Part shown: one piece after another, positions 10,215 to 22,115 of the stretch
Layout of the letters: every line of letters starts with the position of its first letter
How positions within the stretch are numbered: position 1 is the first letter of the stretch
Source: Arctopsyche grandis
Lineage: Eukaryota > Arthropoda > Insecta > Trichoptera > Hydropsychidae
Assembly: GCF_051622035.1 (NCBI RefSeq)
Contig: NC_135366.1
Span: 563,001 to 627,000 of the forward strand
DNA length: 64,000 nt
Reading direction: 5' to 3'
Made by a program: the position numbers and the translations under genes
Notes under the pieces: model-generated
What the model saw: only the letters and a program-made list of their open reading frames with translations
Told to the model about the DNA's origin: nothing
Database searches by the model: none

Positions 10215-13200
10215 GAGCACTCTTTTTATTTGCAGGGCGAAATATTTTAGAGATGGGCATTCGCATTTGAGACGTCGTGATAAATACCTAATTTGTCTGG
10301 AAATAGGGCTATTTTGCCGGGCCGATAAATGGTATCATTTGAAAAATTATATGAAAATTACACGCATTTACGAAAGATAAAAAAAAGCAATGTAAATTTA
10401 TATTATGTACATTGGTAATCAAATTGTAAAACTTTTTATTTTTCCTAAACGTCACTATTTGCTAAAAGCACACCTTTATTTCACCATTACTAAGTCACGT
10501 AACTGTCAATCAACACAAAGACGATTCATTTAAAAAATCAACCTTAGTTCTTCACGAATAAGAAGTTCTTCATTAGGTCAGCAATGTGGTTTTTACGTAA
10601 ACTAAAAATTTCACAAAACGCATGACGTACCTAAAAATATGATACAAAACACATTGCATCACACAGATTGAAATTCTAAATTGAATTGTGTAAACTTACA
10701 CATGTCAATGTCATACATACATATCATGGAAAATTTCACACGAAATTCATATAAGCATACAAGAAAGTAGTGATAAAATTCAAGAAATCAATATGATAAT
10801 ATAGCAAAATTGTTATCTGTTTAAATACGAGCGCGCATTCGAGGTATTTACATACAGATATGTATAGGATGTAATATTATATACATGCAGATATTTAAAT
10901 TTCTCAGAATTGACAAGTAAACGAAACTTTCGTGACACATTGTATGAATATTTAAAGATAAATATTCATGACATGTTTTGTCTCATTGGATGATTGTGAT
11001 TTAAATTAGCATACCTATGTATGTTAGTTTAACGCTGCATATACATACATATGTACATATAATACAATGTTTTATCGCGAAAAATTTCAACGGGAAAGTG
11101 ACTTATGCTAAAGAACTTAATGCTATGATAAACAACTAACGCAAATAACAAAAATAATACAAAAGTTAATTGTTGCAAATTAAAGCGTTTGAGTTGTGTG
11201 GCCGATGATGTTTCCGATTATTTAGTATTCTAGTACTTCCTACTGTTGCGAAACGAATCAAAATACAAATAAAAAATGGAAAAGTTACGAAATCTGTATA
11301 CGGTTTACGTTTCGAGCAGATCTGAAAGCTGGCAGGTTCAAAAGGGAATAACCGACAAAACTACGCACGTTTATTGCAACACTATTGATCTGGATAGTTT
11401 CATTCTAAAAATAAATAAATCGTACAAAATATTTTATTTATATTTAGAGCGGTTACTCATTTATAAGTAGTTGTTAAGTTAATAAAAAAAAAATTGAACA
11501 AATTTTTGCTAATCTCACAAGCAAATGTGTGTTTAAATGAAAATTAGTACAGAATGGTATTACAGATAAAGTTATCTTTATTGCTGTTATTTAAAGTTTA
11601 AACAGTGATTTCATTTTGTTAAACACATAATGCGCGTCTCTTCCGATCCATTTCGTTTTTTTTTATTATAATTTTCAAAGAACATATGAAACTTTCTCAA
11701 ATATTATTTTCATTTCTATCTAAAAATACGTGAAAAGTGTGTGAAAGTTTTCGTCATCAAACCCATTAAGTTTTTTTATGAACCCGGTCTTCTTTCTGGT
11801 ATATTTTCGTTGCATTCGCCCCAGTTACCAAAACGTATAGTTTATTTACGTTGAAAGAGATGTTCAAACCGACCGTTTACGACGATTACAAACTAGCTCA
11901 ATAATAATAAAAAATATAGCTTAGCTCTTAGCGAACGTCCCACTCCATTTGACGTAACGCAGAAATATAATAAATATGCAATATTGAACATATTGAAGAT
12001 TTTTAAGTATGCGAAGCTCGTTATAGGGATTTTTCACTCCCCGTATACCTAAAGGAACGCCCACACGATCAATTCTTCTTTCAACATGGATAATATAAAG
12101 TCCCCCACCTCCACGAAATCACCACAAAGAGAACCTGTAATTCATCACACGAGAACTCGTACAGACAGTGTTGGCAGGTGGGCGTACGTACATGTATGTA
12201 ATGCTTTTATTATGCATTAAAATAAAAGAACAATGATAACGATAACACTCCCCCGTCGCCTTTCTTTCTACACTTGTATGTGTTTTAATATAATTAACAT
12301 TTCATTATAAACAAATAAAATCATTCTGTGTGCCGTGCCGTACTCGTGAAGTCTGTTGATTCACTAATATAATTTGTTTCTCGCTCTAACCTGTCTAAAT
12401 GAGTGAGATGTGGTGTTTAAGTACGCCTTTAGAGATGAACTAGTTTTACGGTCCTATTTTTAATTAAAATGTAATAAAAAGCTAATGTTTAATTATTTTT
12501 TTAACGTGACTTGGTATTCTTCTGCGACTTAATGTATGAAAATTTTACATTAAAAGGCAAGATACATGTCAAAATTTCAATTATTTTTTTTATTTAATAA
12601 CTTGAATTGTATTTGATTAATTTGAAATTTGTTTACACGTATTATATATTAAAATATGGTATTTATTTAAAAATTATAAAAATAAAGTTCAAAAATTAAA
12701 AAAAAAATTGATAGTTTTTGTCGTGTATTTAATTTTAAACTGCAAATTTTATTTCATCAAATATCTTAGGACTTAAAATTGTTTACGTTTATACGTATGT
12801 AGATATGTTTAACAGTATCCGTACGACGCAATTAAAAAATGTAAAACATGGCTTTACAAGTCTTACACAGCAACGTATTAATAAAAAGGGAAAATATGAA
12901 AGCTGGACATTCTGTCCCAGATAAAAAAGGAAAAAAATAATAATTGCATTCAATCTTGTCCTTAAACGGAAGCAATTATCCGCGAAAGCACGAGTCAACA
13001 TGCAAACGAGACAGGTTAAAAGCTCGATAAAATAGCCTCGTGCGTATGTGGGGTAGCTTTGACCAAAACGGTTCGGCGCGCTTTGCATGAGAGCTTTGAC
13101 TCTACTACATACATATTTAGAGGGGATCGCTGAGATTTTTAGAATATTTATAGGTACGCATTATGAATAAATAGCATCCTTATCGCATCGTTGTGTACCC

Positions 13201-15819
13201 AGAGGCCTTTCGCCCACGCGACAACTAAGAAAGCTCACATACCTGTGCACTTGAAATTGAACAGGTTAAAATTTCAATAGGCTTTCTAAAGTAATCTATT
13301 TATACCGTGAAATGAGTTATTTCTGGTGTACTTTGCTTTTTAGTACTTAAAAGATGGACTGGCGATAAAAAGCACTTAGGTGTGGTATTAATTTATTTTA
13401 AAAACCTTAAGGGGCTTACAATTAGACAGATAACCACTTTGTTTTGAACTTTTAAACATTTCTTGCTTCTCATATTTTATTCTGCAAAATTGAGCACTGG
13501 CGAAGAGATTTCGGCAGACAAGTCTTTCGCAAGGTTTCTGGCTATGAAAGACGTTACAAGAGACTTAGACTTCTATTATTTAACAATATAAATAGGACAA
13601 ACAAAATGTTAATGTTTTTTTTTTCAAATAAATCAGACGGTTTTTAATATTTTATTTTAAATTGAGTTCTTTTTGATCACTTTTTTATGTATAAAAATCA
13701 AAAAAATTGATTGCAACGGTGCATGCATGCTCGAACAGTGAACCCGAATGCAATGCACTTACTTCTGTGGGTGCGGTCGAAGCTTTGCAATAAAAGAAAC
13801 CGGACAAAAACCGCCTTCACGAAACTCGCAGGTGTCATAAAAAAGGTAATGGCCCTCAGGTAACCGTCTACAAATACCTGTTTTGCTCAAATTGCTCAGA
13901 CAGTCAGCCCTTCGCGCCTTGGCACAACTTTCGGTCGATCTGTACATATCGCCAAGCGGTATTTTTTTTACACCGAAATTTCAATTCAGTCCTTATTGCA
14001 ACACAATACTTCCTTCCGTATCATTGTATAAAACATTTAGAATAGAAAACGTATGTAAATTTAAAAAAACATGCAAAAATTCAAGGATATTTCGATTATA
14101 ATACAAGTACTGCTTATCATATGCATATTATGTACATATATACCGAGTGCGGCAGAAAAATGGTCAAATTTAAAAACGCTCCACTTTGAATATTATCTTT
14201 CTAAATTTAATTCAACTGCTGATTTTATATTTATATTATAATAATATTTAATTATACTAAGCTATAAAAGGTATTGATTTATTTCAGTTTAATAATAAAA
14301 TACATATTAGATAGGGCGTGTTTGGATAAACGCTCGAAACACATAGAAAGTGCGGCAAATATATTGGAAGTTCATACCATATTTTTTTTAAATCTTTGTG
14401 CAGATTAAATATATATTTATATTATAACGTTATATCGTCATATTATAATAAAAGTCATCGCAAAATGATTCAAAATTGACTCACTTTAAAGTAAATTCTT
14501 GCCTGTCATGACGTATGTAAATAAACTATATATTTACTTGGTACTTGGTATAATTGTATATAGGTAGATATACATAAATTTGATAGTAAATGCCAATGTG
14601 GCATTTGCTTAAATGCCAAAACTTTTCAGAAAACATGTCCTCTATACAAATAATATTCATGGAACAATTCCCACTTTATTATGATACATTATAAGTATAT
14701 CTATATCATAATATGAATATGACCAAAACCGCATTTTATCAGGCAAATCACTGTCTAAAACCGCATTACATCATATGAACTTTTAACCCGTTAATCACCT
14801 TGAAAATGCCACGAATCTAGAGCGAATTTTATTTAACAAAATATTCCAAACGAACAGAGAAAGTAGGAAGGGGGGACTTAAAATGAATAGATTTTTGTTA
14901 TTATTATTTTTTGAAAGGACAGCCACATTACAATAAAGCACGTCAACCCAGAAGATCGTGAAAAATCAATTCATAGGACATTCAACGTGTACAATTGGCC
15001 TTATAATGGATAATAGTCCGCTCGAGTGGCTGCTCAAGCAAACACCCCAAGCTTATAAACACCCCTAGCCCCTTCACGCAATTTACCAAAACCGCAAAAA
15101 TACTATTTGTAAGCCCTACAAACCCACCAGGTCTCATCCGCGTAAGGAATAAATCAGTAAAATGAAAGGAACGATTCGTAATGCGATATTTTCAAGTGTT
15201 AAGAATATTTTTGCTATCAAAGGTCTATGAAATCATCAAAGGTCTGTTGTGCGTGATAATTATGGGTTTCGAATCAAAGGAGCCTCTTTGTGTTTGGACA
15301 AGAAAGCCTCCATTATTGCTGGTCAGACCTTGTGGTACTCTTGGAAGTCCAGTTTGCCCACGCTCGGTCGAAAACTAGCAATTTAAATCAAACACATGCA
15401 TCGCTATATTGTTGTTATTGAGTTGGATTGAAATTTTCTGATTTGTTTGAGTGCATTACAGATGTAATCTAAAAGACAATACGAAAGGTTCTAATTAAAG
15501 AATACATATACATACAGTTGAGTTCGGATATTAGGAAGGATGTACATATGAATATTTCCTAGTAATATCGGCGATATGTTAAATATATGTACCATTGTTT
15601 TAGTTTTAATTCAATACATATATCCACATTGTATATAATTGTATAGTCAATAAATCATTTATTTGTTAATAATTTCAAAATAATATAAACTTTTACTTAT
15701 TTTTTGCACAGCGTTCTAAGAATTCATAAATACATTCATTTCTACTTAATTTTACTTTAAAAACAATGTATGGAAATTAGAAAAAAATATATAATATTAT
15801 GCACATGACAATTTTTACT
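10215..15819. other. Long gene-free stretch, probably integrin intron
   Basis: No open frame here has exon-like composition with splice sites, and no domain is recognisable in any frame. Content is AT-rich unique-looking DNA with TACATA-type simple sequence. I see nothing further that I can support. Confidence 0.35.
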
Positions 15820-16240
15820 TGATAAATCTTCCATCAATGCGTTTTGCCGTTATGACGTATGAATGCGAAACTTGGATATTGAACTCCAAGATGCTACAAA
15901 AAGTCCAATGCACTTAAATAAGTGTGGAACGCTCTATGCTTGGCATAATGACGAAAGACAGGAAACAGAATACGTTGATGAGAAGTATGACAAGACTAGC
16001 GGATATATTGGATAGAGTGAAGGGATTGAAATGGCAATGAGTGGGCCACGTGGACGAAAGGTGGACAAAAGAAGTACTAGAATGGTACCCGAGAGAATGC
16101 AAAAGGGTAAAAGGAAGACCGCGGGGAAGATGAGTAGATGAAACTAGGAAAATGTTTGGGGTGATATGGATGAGAGTTGCGCAAAACAGAGACTTCACCC
16201 AGCAGTGGATTGTGAGCGACTGTAGATGATGACGATGAAG
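15820..16240 (+). pseudogene. 5'-truncated RTE-type LINE tail (copy 1)
   Basis: On the plus strand the segment encodes, with stops and frameshifts, the C-terminal end of an RTE-type endonuclease/reverse-transcriptase. Recognisable pieces are MTYECETW, SMLGIM-KDRK, LKWQWM and a basic KGRPRGR stretch; it ends in CAGCAGTGG followed by a (GATGAC)-like tail. Related fragments lie at 48,150-48,317 plus 50,089-50,315 and at 56,900-57,230, all in the same orientation. It is dead sequence. Confidence 0.75.
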
Positions 16241-17264
16241 AAATAAATTGTATTCAATTTGACTTAATCTGACACAATCTACAGTACAATATTCTGCCTT
16301 GTCCTAACTGTTATTCATAGGTATATGGTAATATTCAATGATTCACTGTACATAAAACCAACATGATAAATTAAGATAAACTCAAAATGCGTAGAAAATA
16401 TGAAACGTGAGAGAGACAGAGAGAGAGATTTCAAGTTTCGCAATGGAGACTAGTAAAACTAGATGCTGGATGGGAGCGTGGGTAGTAAGTACCACTCGCC
16501 AGATGAGTACTCAGACTGCCCTACGTGGGACGATAACAGCTTTCAAAGAAGAACCTTCCAAACTATGTATGTACTACCTTCAAACAGAGAAGAATCATTT
16601 TTGCTCAGGGCACTACGAGCTGAGAGCTCAAACCCAAAACTCTTCTGGAATACTGAACGGTTCGAAATTTCTGGAATATGTACATATGTACTTTGACGCG
16701 TTGAATAGGTGTGCTTTCATACGCACACCCTATCTCGTTAGCGAGACATTTATTTACCTTCCCATGACAGTATAGATAGAAAAGGTACACACGTGTGCGA
16801 TATTTGAGAAGCGCTGTCGATTGTGAACCATATATAACGGTAACTGAAAGTCATGTCGAGGAAGATCCCACGCGTTCAAAGCAATTTTTGTAGAGGTTAA
16901 ATTGATTTTCATACTTTTTCATCTACATATGTATATTCAGATATGTTGAATGTTTCCTATGCAAATATGGGTTGGTTAGACCTGTTCTCGAGTATTTTAC
17001 GCTCGTTTGGTCAGTTTTGTCAAAAGGTACTCTTCGCTCGCATGCTGGCGAGATCTTTTATCAGCTCTTAACTGGACTTTTGCATTTCCACACTAATTGG
17101 ACGACACGGTTCGTTCGCATCTTCCAATTATCCGAAAATATTCAAAAGATAATCCTGCTTTTCTCCTTTTTAGGCGACGTTACATCTTCCCCCATCTACT
17201 TCATATATGTATGTTATGGTATCTTTTGCCTTAAATAAACATTCCTGTCCTTTGAAAGTACATA
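16241..17264. other. Gene-free stretch
   Basis: Contains a GAGAGACAGAGAGAGAG run at about 16,410-16,428. At about 16,965-17,030 a short frame (VRPVLEYFTLVWSVL) resembles the thumb region of a LINE reverse transcriptase, but it is too short and broken for a firm call. Confidence 0.35.
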
Positions 17265-17272
17265 CATACAAT

Positions 17273-18998
17273 CAGTGGCGGACTGGGACTGAAATTAGTG
17301 CATGCCAGGAGTCAAAGGGGGCCCACCCAGGGTTAAAAAAAATTGTCCCCCCCCCCGATATAACAAAATTTTCTTCTTTCCATCACGCTAAAAATCAAGG
17401 GTAAAAAAAAATAAAATTTTCAAAAATGGGAATAAACAAATTTAAGTACAAGAAAAATGGCAAAAGCAAAATAGATCCATAAATTACATTGTATATTTCT
17501 TTTTAACCCTTGTCCTACGTAAATAGAATGCATCATAAAAGAATGAGGCATAAAAGCGGCTTTTACTTTCGGTAGAAAACAATCAGGTACGTCATTTCAG
17601 CTTTTTCTTGGGGGGCGCAGGCAAAGATTGGTCAAATTGAATTTTTTTTCAAAAAATCTTTTTTATATCGGAATAAAAATGGAAAATATTCTTTGCATAA
17701 ACACCTTATTGAGTTATAAAATATGAAACAAATAAGCTTATTTTTGATAGAATAATTATAAAAAAATATTATGTAGAAAGCGAAAAAAGCGCCGCAGGCG
17801 AAAATTTTTTTCCAAAAATCTTCACATGGTCAACAAAAATCGACCATCTAACTGAGTCACTAAAAAACTATCTTAATTTCTACCGAATATCTTTTCACTT
17901 AATCTATGTATATATATATATATATATGTACGTAATAACAATAGATAAAGTTTTGTGATCATGCGAAAATTTGAACCAGAACGTTACACATCTGTTTTTT
18001 ACACATCTGTTTTTGAGACAAAATAAAGTAAAAGGGACCTTTCTCACGATTCGTTCTATAGGATAAACAATTTCTAAGAATTTTACCCAAGGCATACCAC
18101 TTAAAAACCAAAATATACTTGTTTTGAATTTTATTTTCTAAGAAATGAACGTAGATCCATAGTATCTCATTAATAATTGAATTCATAATATTCACACTAT
18201 TCCTTGATTTAGGGGCGCGAGTGCCCCCATATGCCCCCCCCCCAAATTACGTCCCTGAAAAAAATGCATAATATTGAAAAATTAATGTTAATCGAAAATC
18301 GGGATTTTGGGGAGAGGGCCCCTATCCTATATTTCTATATACATGGATGTGTCTAGATTAGGAATAGATTTTAAATTCGGAAACTGTTTAAAATTGTGTA
18401 TTTAAATCTTACTATATCGTCGAAGCATAATCAAATGTTATTTTGAAAGTATGAAGTAAATTTAAATCGCTGGTTGATGATGAATCGTCCTATCAAAATT
18501 GTTTTAAGCAATTCAGTTTATATTTTTTACGGAAATTTTTTTATTCCCATTTTTATTTCAGTATGTAGTTATTACTAGTCACCGGAGCCTGAGGGGGCCG
18601 TGTATTGTTCAAAGGTTGTAAATGCATTGTTAAAGGTTTGCCGAACAATGGATAGCACTGTGACTATCCTACCTCTAGTTATTACATAGGTATTGGTATA
18701 TGCATAATCTTGAGGTTGGAAATAGGCCCGGCAAAAGGGCCCACGCAAATGTTGAAACTTACATTTAGAGCCTGTTCGAGGCTGTTAAAGCAGGTATTAG
18801 TTGTTTGTGTATATCGTAAGAAATTTGTTTTGTTGAAATGCCCAAATTTTAGGTCCCAAAGTGCAATATCCTATAAATTTTTACACACGTGAAATAATTA
18901 AAAAGTTATTTAATTTTACTGAGGGCCCATATTTGCTAACAGATAGTGGGGCCCACATGCCATCGGGCATGTTCGCTTGTATGGCCAGTCCGCCACTG
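17273..18998. mobile_element. hAT-type DNA transposon, non-autonomous, perfect 8-bp TSD
   Basis: The termini are CAGTGGCGGACTGG and, inverted, CCAGTCCGCCACTG. The octamer CATACAAT flanks both ends (17,265-17,272 and 18,999-19,006), an exact 8-bp target-site duplication. The 1.7-kb interior has no transposase frame. It contains a (TA)n run followed by ATAACAATAGATAAAGTTTT, related to the repeats at 38,680 and 40,607, and a CCCCCATATGCCCCC-rich block at 18,220-18,245 that suggests older nested insertions. Confidence 0.88.
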
Positions 18999-19006
18999 CA
19001 TACAAT

Positions 19007-19689
19007 ACGAAAAATTATAAACAAAAATAAACTGGAGGGCATTTCAAGTACTTACAAGTTATAAGGTACCACAATTGAACTGAAATACACTATTGAATAA
19101 TAAACAATAAAAGGTATAAAATGCTTACACAATATGTATTAAATCAGTGTTGTCAATAATAATAAGTCAGTATCTATTAGAAGAAACGATAGAATACTAT
19201 GCGTTTATTTAAATAATAATAAACAGTTATTAAACTGTTTTTGAAATGTAGTCAATGGACAAGCTGTCATTGAAAATAATAATAACTTACTGACCAAATT
19301 AAGAAAAGCAACTGACCAATTAAATGCTGGGCTAAAATGAGATGTAATATATTCAATTACAGACAAATACACTTTTGAGTATGAGATTTATCATAAATCT
19401 GTATTTTTATTATTTACCTGAAACTTAAAAGCAACTCAATTAATGACTAAAAATTTATTTTCTTTTATATATGCCATTTTTATAAATAAATAGATAGATT
19501 CTATGAAAGAATCACTAATAACCATACTAACACACTTGTGAAGAGTCTCGGTGATTACAACAAAATGTCTATACCCTTCAGGTATAACACACAGATTACC
19601 TAAACACAATCTGCTTTAGGTCATCGACTTTAGATAGTCTTTAATTAATATTATGTATTAGATGTATTATGAACATTTATAAGGATTGT
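19007..19689. other. Gene-free stretch
   Basis: AT-rich DNA with no exon-like frame or clear repeat. Confidence 0.35.
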
Positions 19690-19885
19690 TAATAGGTTTT
19701 TGGGCTCTTTTTCCTATTATGCTTTAGATTAACATTAGAATAATATAATACTGTGATTACTAACCAAATTAAATTAAAATTGTAAAATAGAAAATGATCA
19801 GTAGATCAGTAGCTATTAAAATAGATATAAGATGTATTGTGAACATAATTTCGTAATAATAAAAAGCATTTAAAAATCAAAAAAA
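19690..19885 (+). repeat. Copy 2 of the retroposed repeat at 8,175
   Basis: Shares TCCTATTATGCT, a TAATATAATACT-GATTACTAAC block, ATAGAAAATGATCAGTAGAT and TAATAATAAAAAGCATTTAA with copy 1, with about 10% differences by eye. Its flanks differ and no target duplication is obvious, so the insertion is probably older. Confidence 0.65.
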
Positions 19886-20227
19886 TCAATAAATAAATAG
19901 TATTAAAATAAAAATCATCTTTAAAAAGAATACAATATGTATTTATTGCAGGAGAATTTAAATGTTCACTTTTTTTTTCATTGCATTTGAATGGATTTTA
20001 GATAAATACATACATACAAAATAAGAATGAATTTTCCGACTTTTCGCACGTTTCCAAAATTCACAAATCGCACTAAACTACGTAACTCATCTCGCGAGAC
20101 GAGTTTTTTTTTTATTCAATCAACAACAAAACACCTGACTGTTCGTCTCGCTCGAAAGCCTTCAACGCAATAACGGTCACAGAACTCACATACATAATAA
20201 AAAAATAGTTTCAACAAAACTACTAAC

Positions 20228-20436
20228 CAGCTCTTGGATTCATTCTCCTTCTGGGTCTGATGCTGCGCCACCGAATATCCAAAGTAAGACTCTTCGTGTC
20301 CCTGCTTTATGATGGGAACCCTCACTTCCAGATTGAAGGCTTCCACAAGACACAAATAACAACTCAACAAAAACAGGAATAATAGAGATTGCGAGCCGAA
20401 GCTCGCTCGCAACCCACGACTATTTACCTTTGCCAT
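20228..20436 (-). CDS. Integrin alpha chain, first coding exon only
   Basis: The ATG at 20,436 has A at -3. It opens a frame with a basic start, a hydrophobic signal-peptide core (SLLFLFLLSCYLCLVEA) and then FNLEVRVPIIKQG...SYFGYSVAQHQ, the classic mature N-terminus of integrin alpha chains, where the first beta-propeller blade begins. The exon ends ...ESKSW at a GTTAGT donor (20,227), exactly where integrins continue into (S)W-LLVGAP. Integrin alpha chains pair with beta chains at the plasma membrane to bind extracellular matrix. No further propeller exon lies downstream in 1-20,227, so intron 1 exceeds 20 kb. The paralogue (for example PS1-like or PS2-like) cannot be decided from 70 residues. 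A longer open frame continuing to 20,116 past the donor is intronic read-through. Confidence 0.85.
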
Positions 20437-22115
20437 TTTCGATTAAAGTTCACCGCATATTATAAGTTTTTCGATTCATTATTTACGATTTAGTGGAATG
20501 GCTAACCGCGCGCACAACCTCTCCCTCCAATTGCCAGTTACAGAATAAGACAGAAATTGTGAGTGGGGAGTCCCTGGTTCTCAACCTTGTCTCTAACATA
20601 ACGAGAGGAAAACTAAGTTTTCAGATGTTATACCACGAAAATGTTATACCACTCATACTTCCAAAAGTCATAGCATATATTTTAAAAAGATAAAAACAAA
20701 CAAACAAACCAAAAAGTCTAATTTAAATTCTATATAATAAAGCACTCCCTATAATAATTTTAAAACTCCAAATGTAATCATCCATGAAAATTGTCTAATT
20801 GTAATAATTGCAATTTTATAATGAAAATTATATAAATCTATACATACATCTACATATGTAAATTTGAATAAATATAGAGTTTTGTTTTGTTTCGTTACAT
20901 TTTCCAGGTTATAATATCTTCTTCATTTAAATTACATTGAAAATTTATTTTAAAATTATTTATTACATATTATATTAATAGCTGTTGAACATAATTATAT
21001 TTTACATGATATAATAAATATATTCTATTTGTTTATATTGATAATACTGTGTGATACGTGAATGTTTTCCAAAACTAAACAAATGTATTATTTATACAAC
21101 AGAAATCAAGCCGAATTTTTTTTACTATATAAAATTTAAGCATAAACGATTAATTTTATAAATTGGTTAAAATATTTGGTTGCTATTATTTACTGGCATC
21201 TATTGTAATTTTTTTTAACTATTTTGTTCAATCAAAATTCCAATAGATGGTGTACTATTTAATGCTGCAAACTGAATTTACTAATTCACAAATTGATTTA
21301 TTAACTTTATTCACATATTAAAAAACAGGGACCCAAACCGGAATAACCGTTAGTTTTGCCGGAACGAAAACCTAAACTAAACTGATATTTTTTTCGGTTC
21401 GGTAAATTTAATATATATACTTTGGGAATGATAGAATGAATGAACAACCATAAAAGGAAAGTATATTAAAAACATGTTTTTGAAACTTCTAGAAAAATAT
21501 AATATCAATATCAAACTAATCTACTGTTACAACAGATAATGGAGCTAATATGATCAAATTTGTCAACTTATAGAAACCGAAATAGACGAAGAAAACTAGA
21601 ATATTAATTATGAATTATGAAGCAAAATTAGAATATGAATTATGAGATTATGAGATAATGAAGCAAATATGCTACCTTCCATTGAGAACTGTTCTTTCCC
21701 TCATCTCATCGGAATAAAATGTGTCGTACATACTTTGCAATTAAAAATTTTAGTAACGATTCCGATTGAAATACAATTATGTACATAAAAATGTACCACA
21801 TTTGTTACTAACTCATTAAGTGATATATATTGTGAATAAATTTAATATGTAATTTGAAATCAGAAAAAAATTTCAACGCAAACTAACTTTTTTGATAAAT
21901 TTTTGTGATAAATAAAAAAAAACTCATTCATATAAAAATTTTATTGGTCTCCATTTTATATGCATTAATTACAAAAAATAATAATAAATTACAAATATAA
22001 TACATTTTTAAGATAAAAATAACATTCACGCTCAGTTAAAATTACAAAGATCTGCTTTTTAAAACTATACAATAATTTAGGAACGACACTTAACAATCAA
22101 TGTGCATTCACAAAC
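20437..22115. other. Intergenic region between integrin exon 1 and the two-repeat protein gene
   Basis: Should hold the integrin promoter/5' UTR and the 3' UTR of the upstream minus-strand gene. No strong TATA-initiator pair was seen near 20,440-20,600. A CAGGGACCCAAACCGG motif at about 21,327 resembles a hAT terminus, but no matching end was found. Otherwise AT-rich with nothing to call. Confidence 0.35.

Noticed and set aside
16407-16775. 122-codon plus-strand frame
   Set aside because: No recognisable domain; begins in a (GA)n tract; likely chance.
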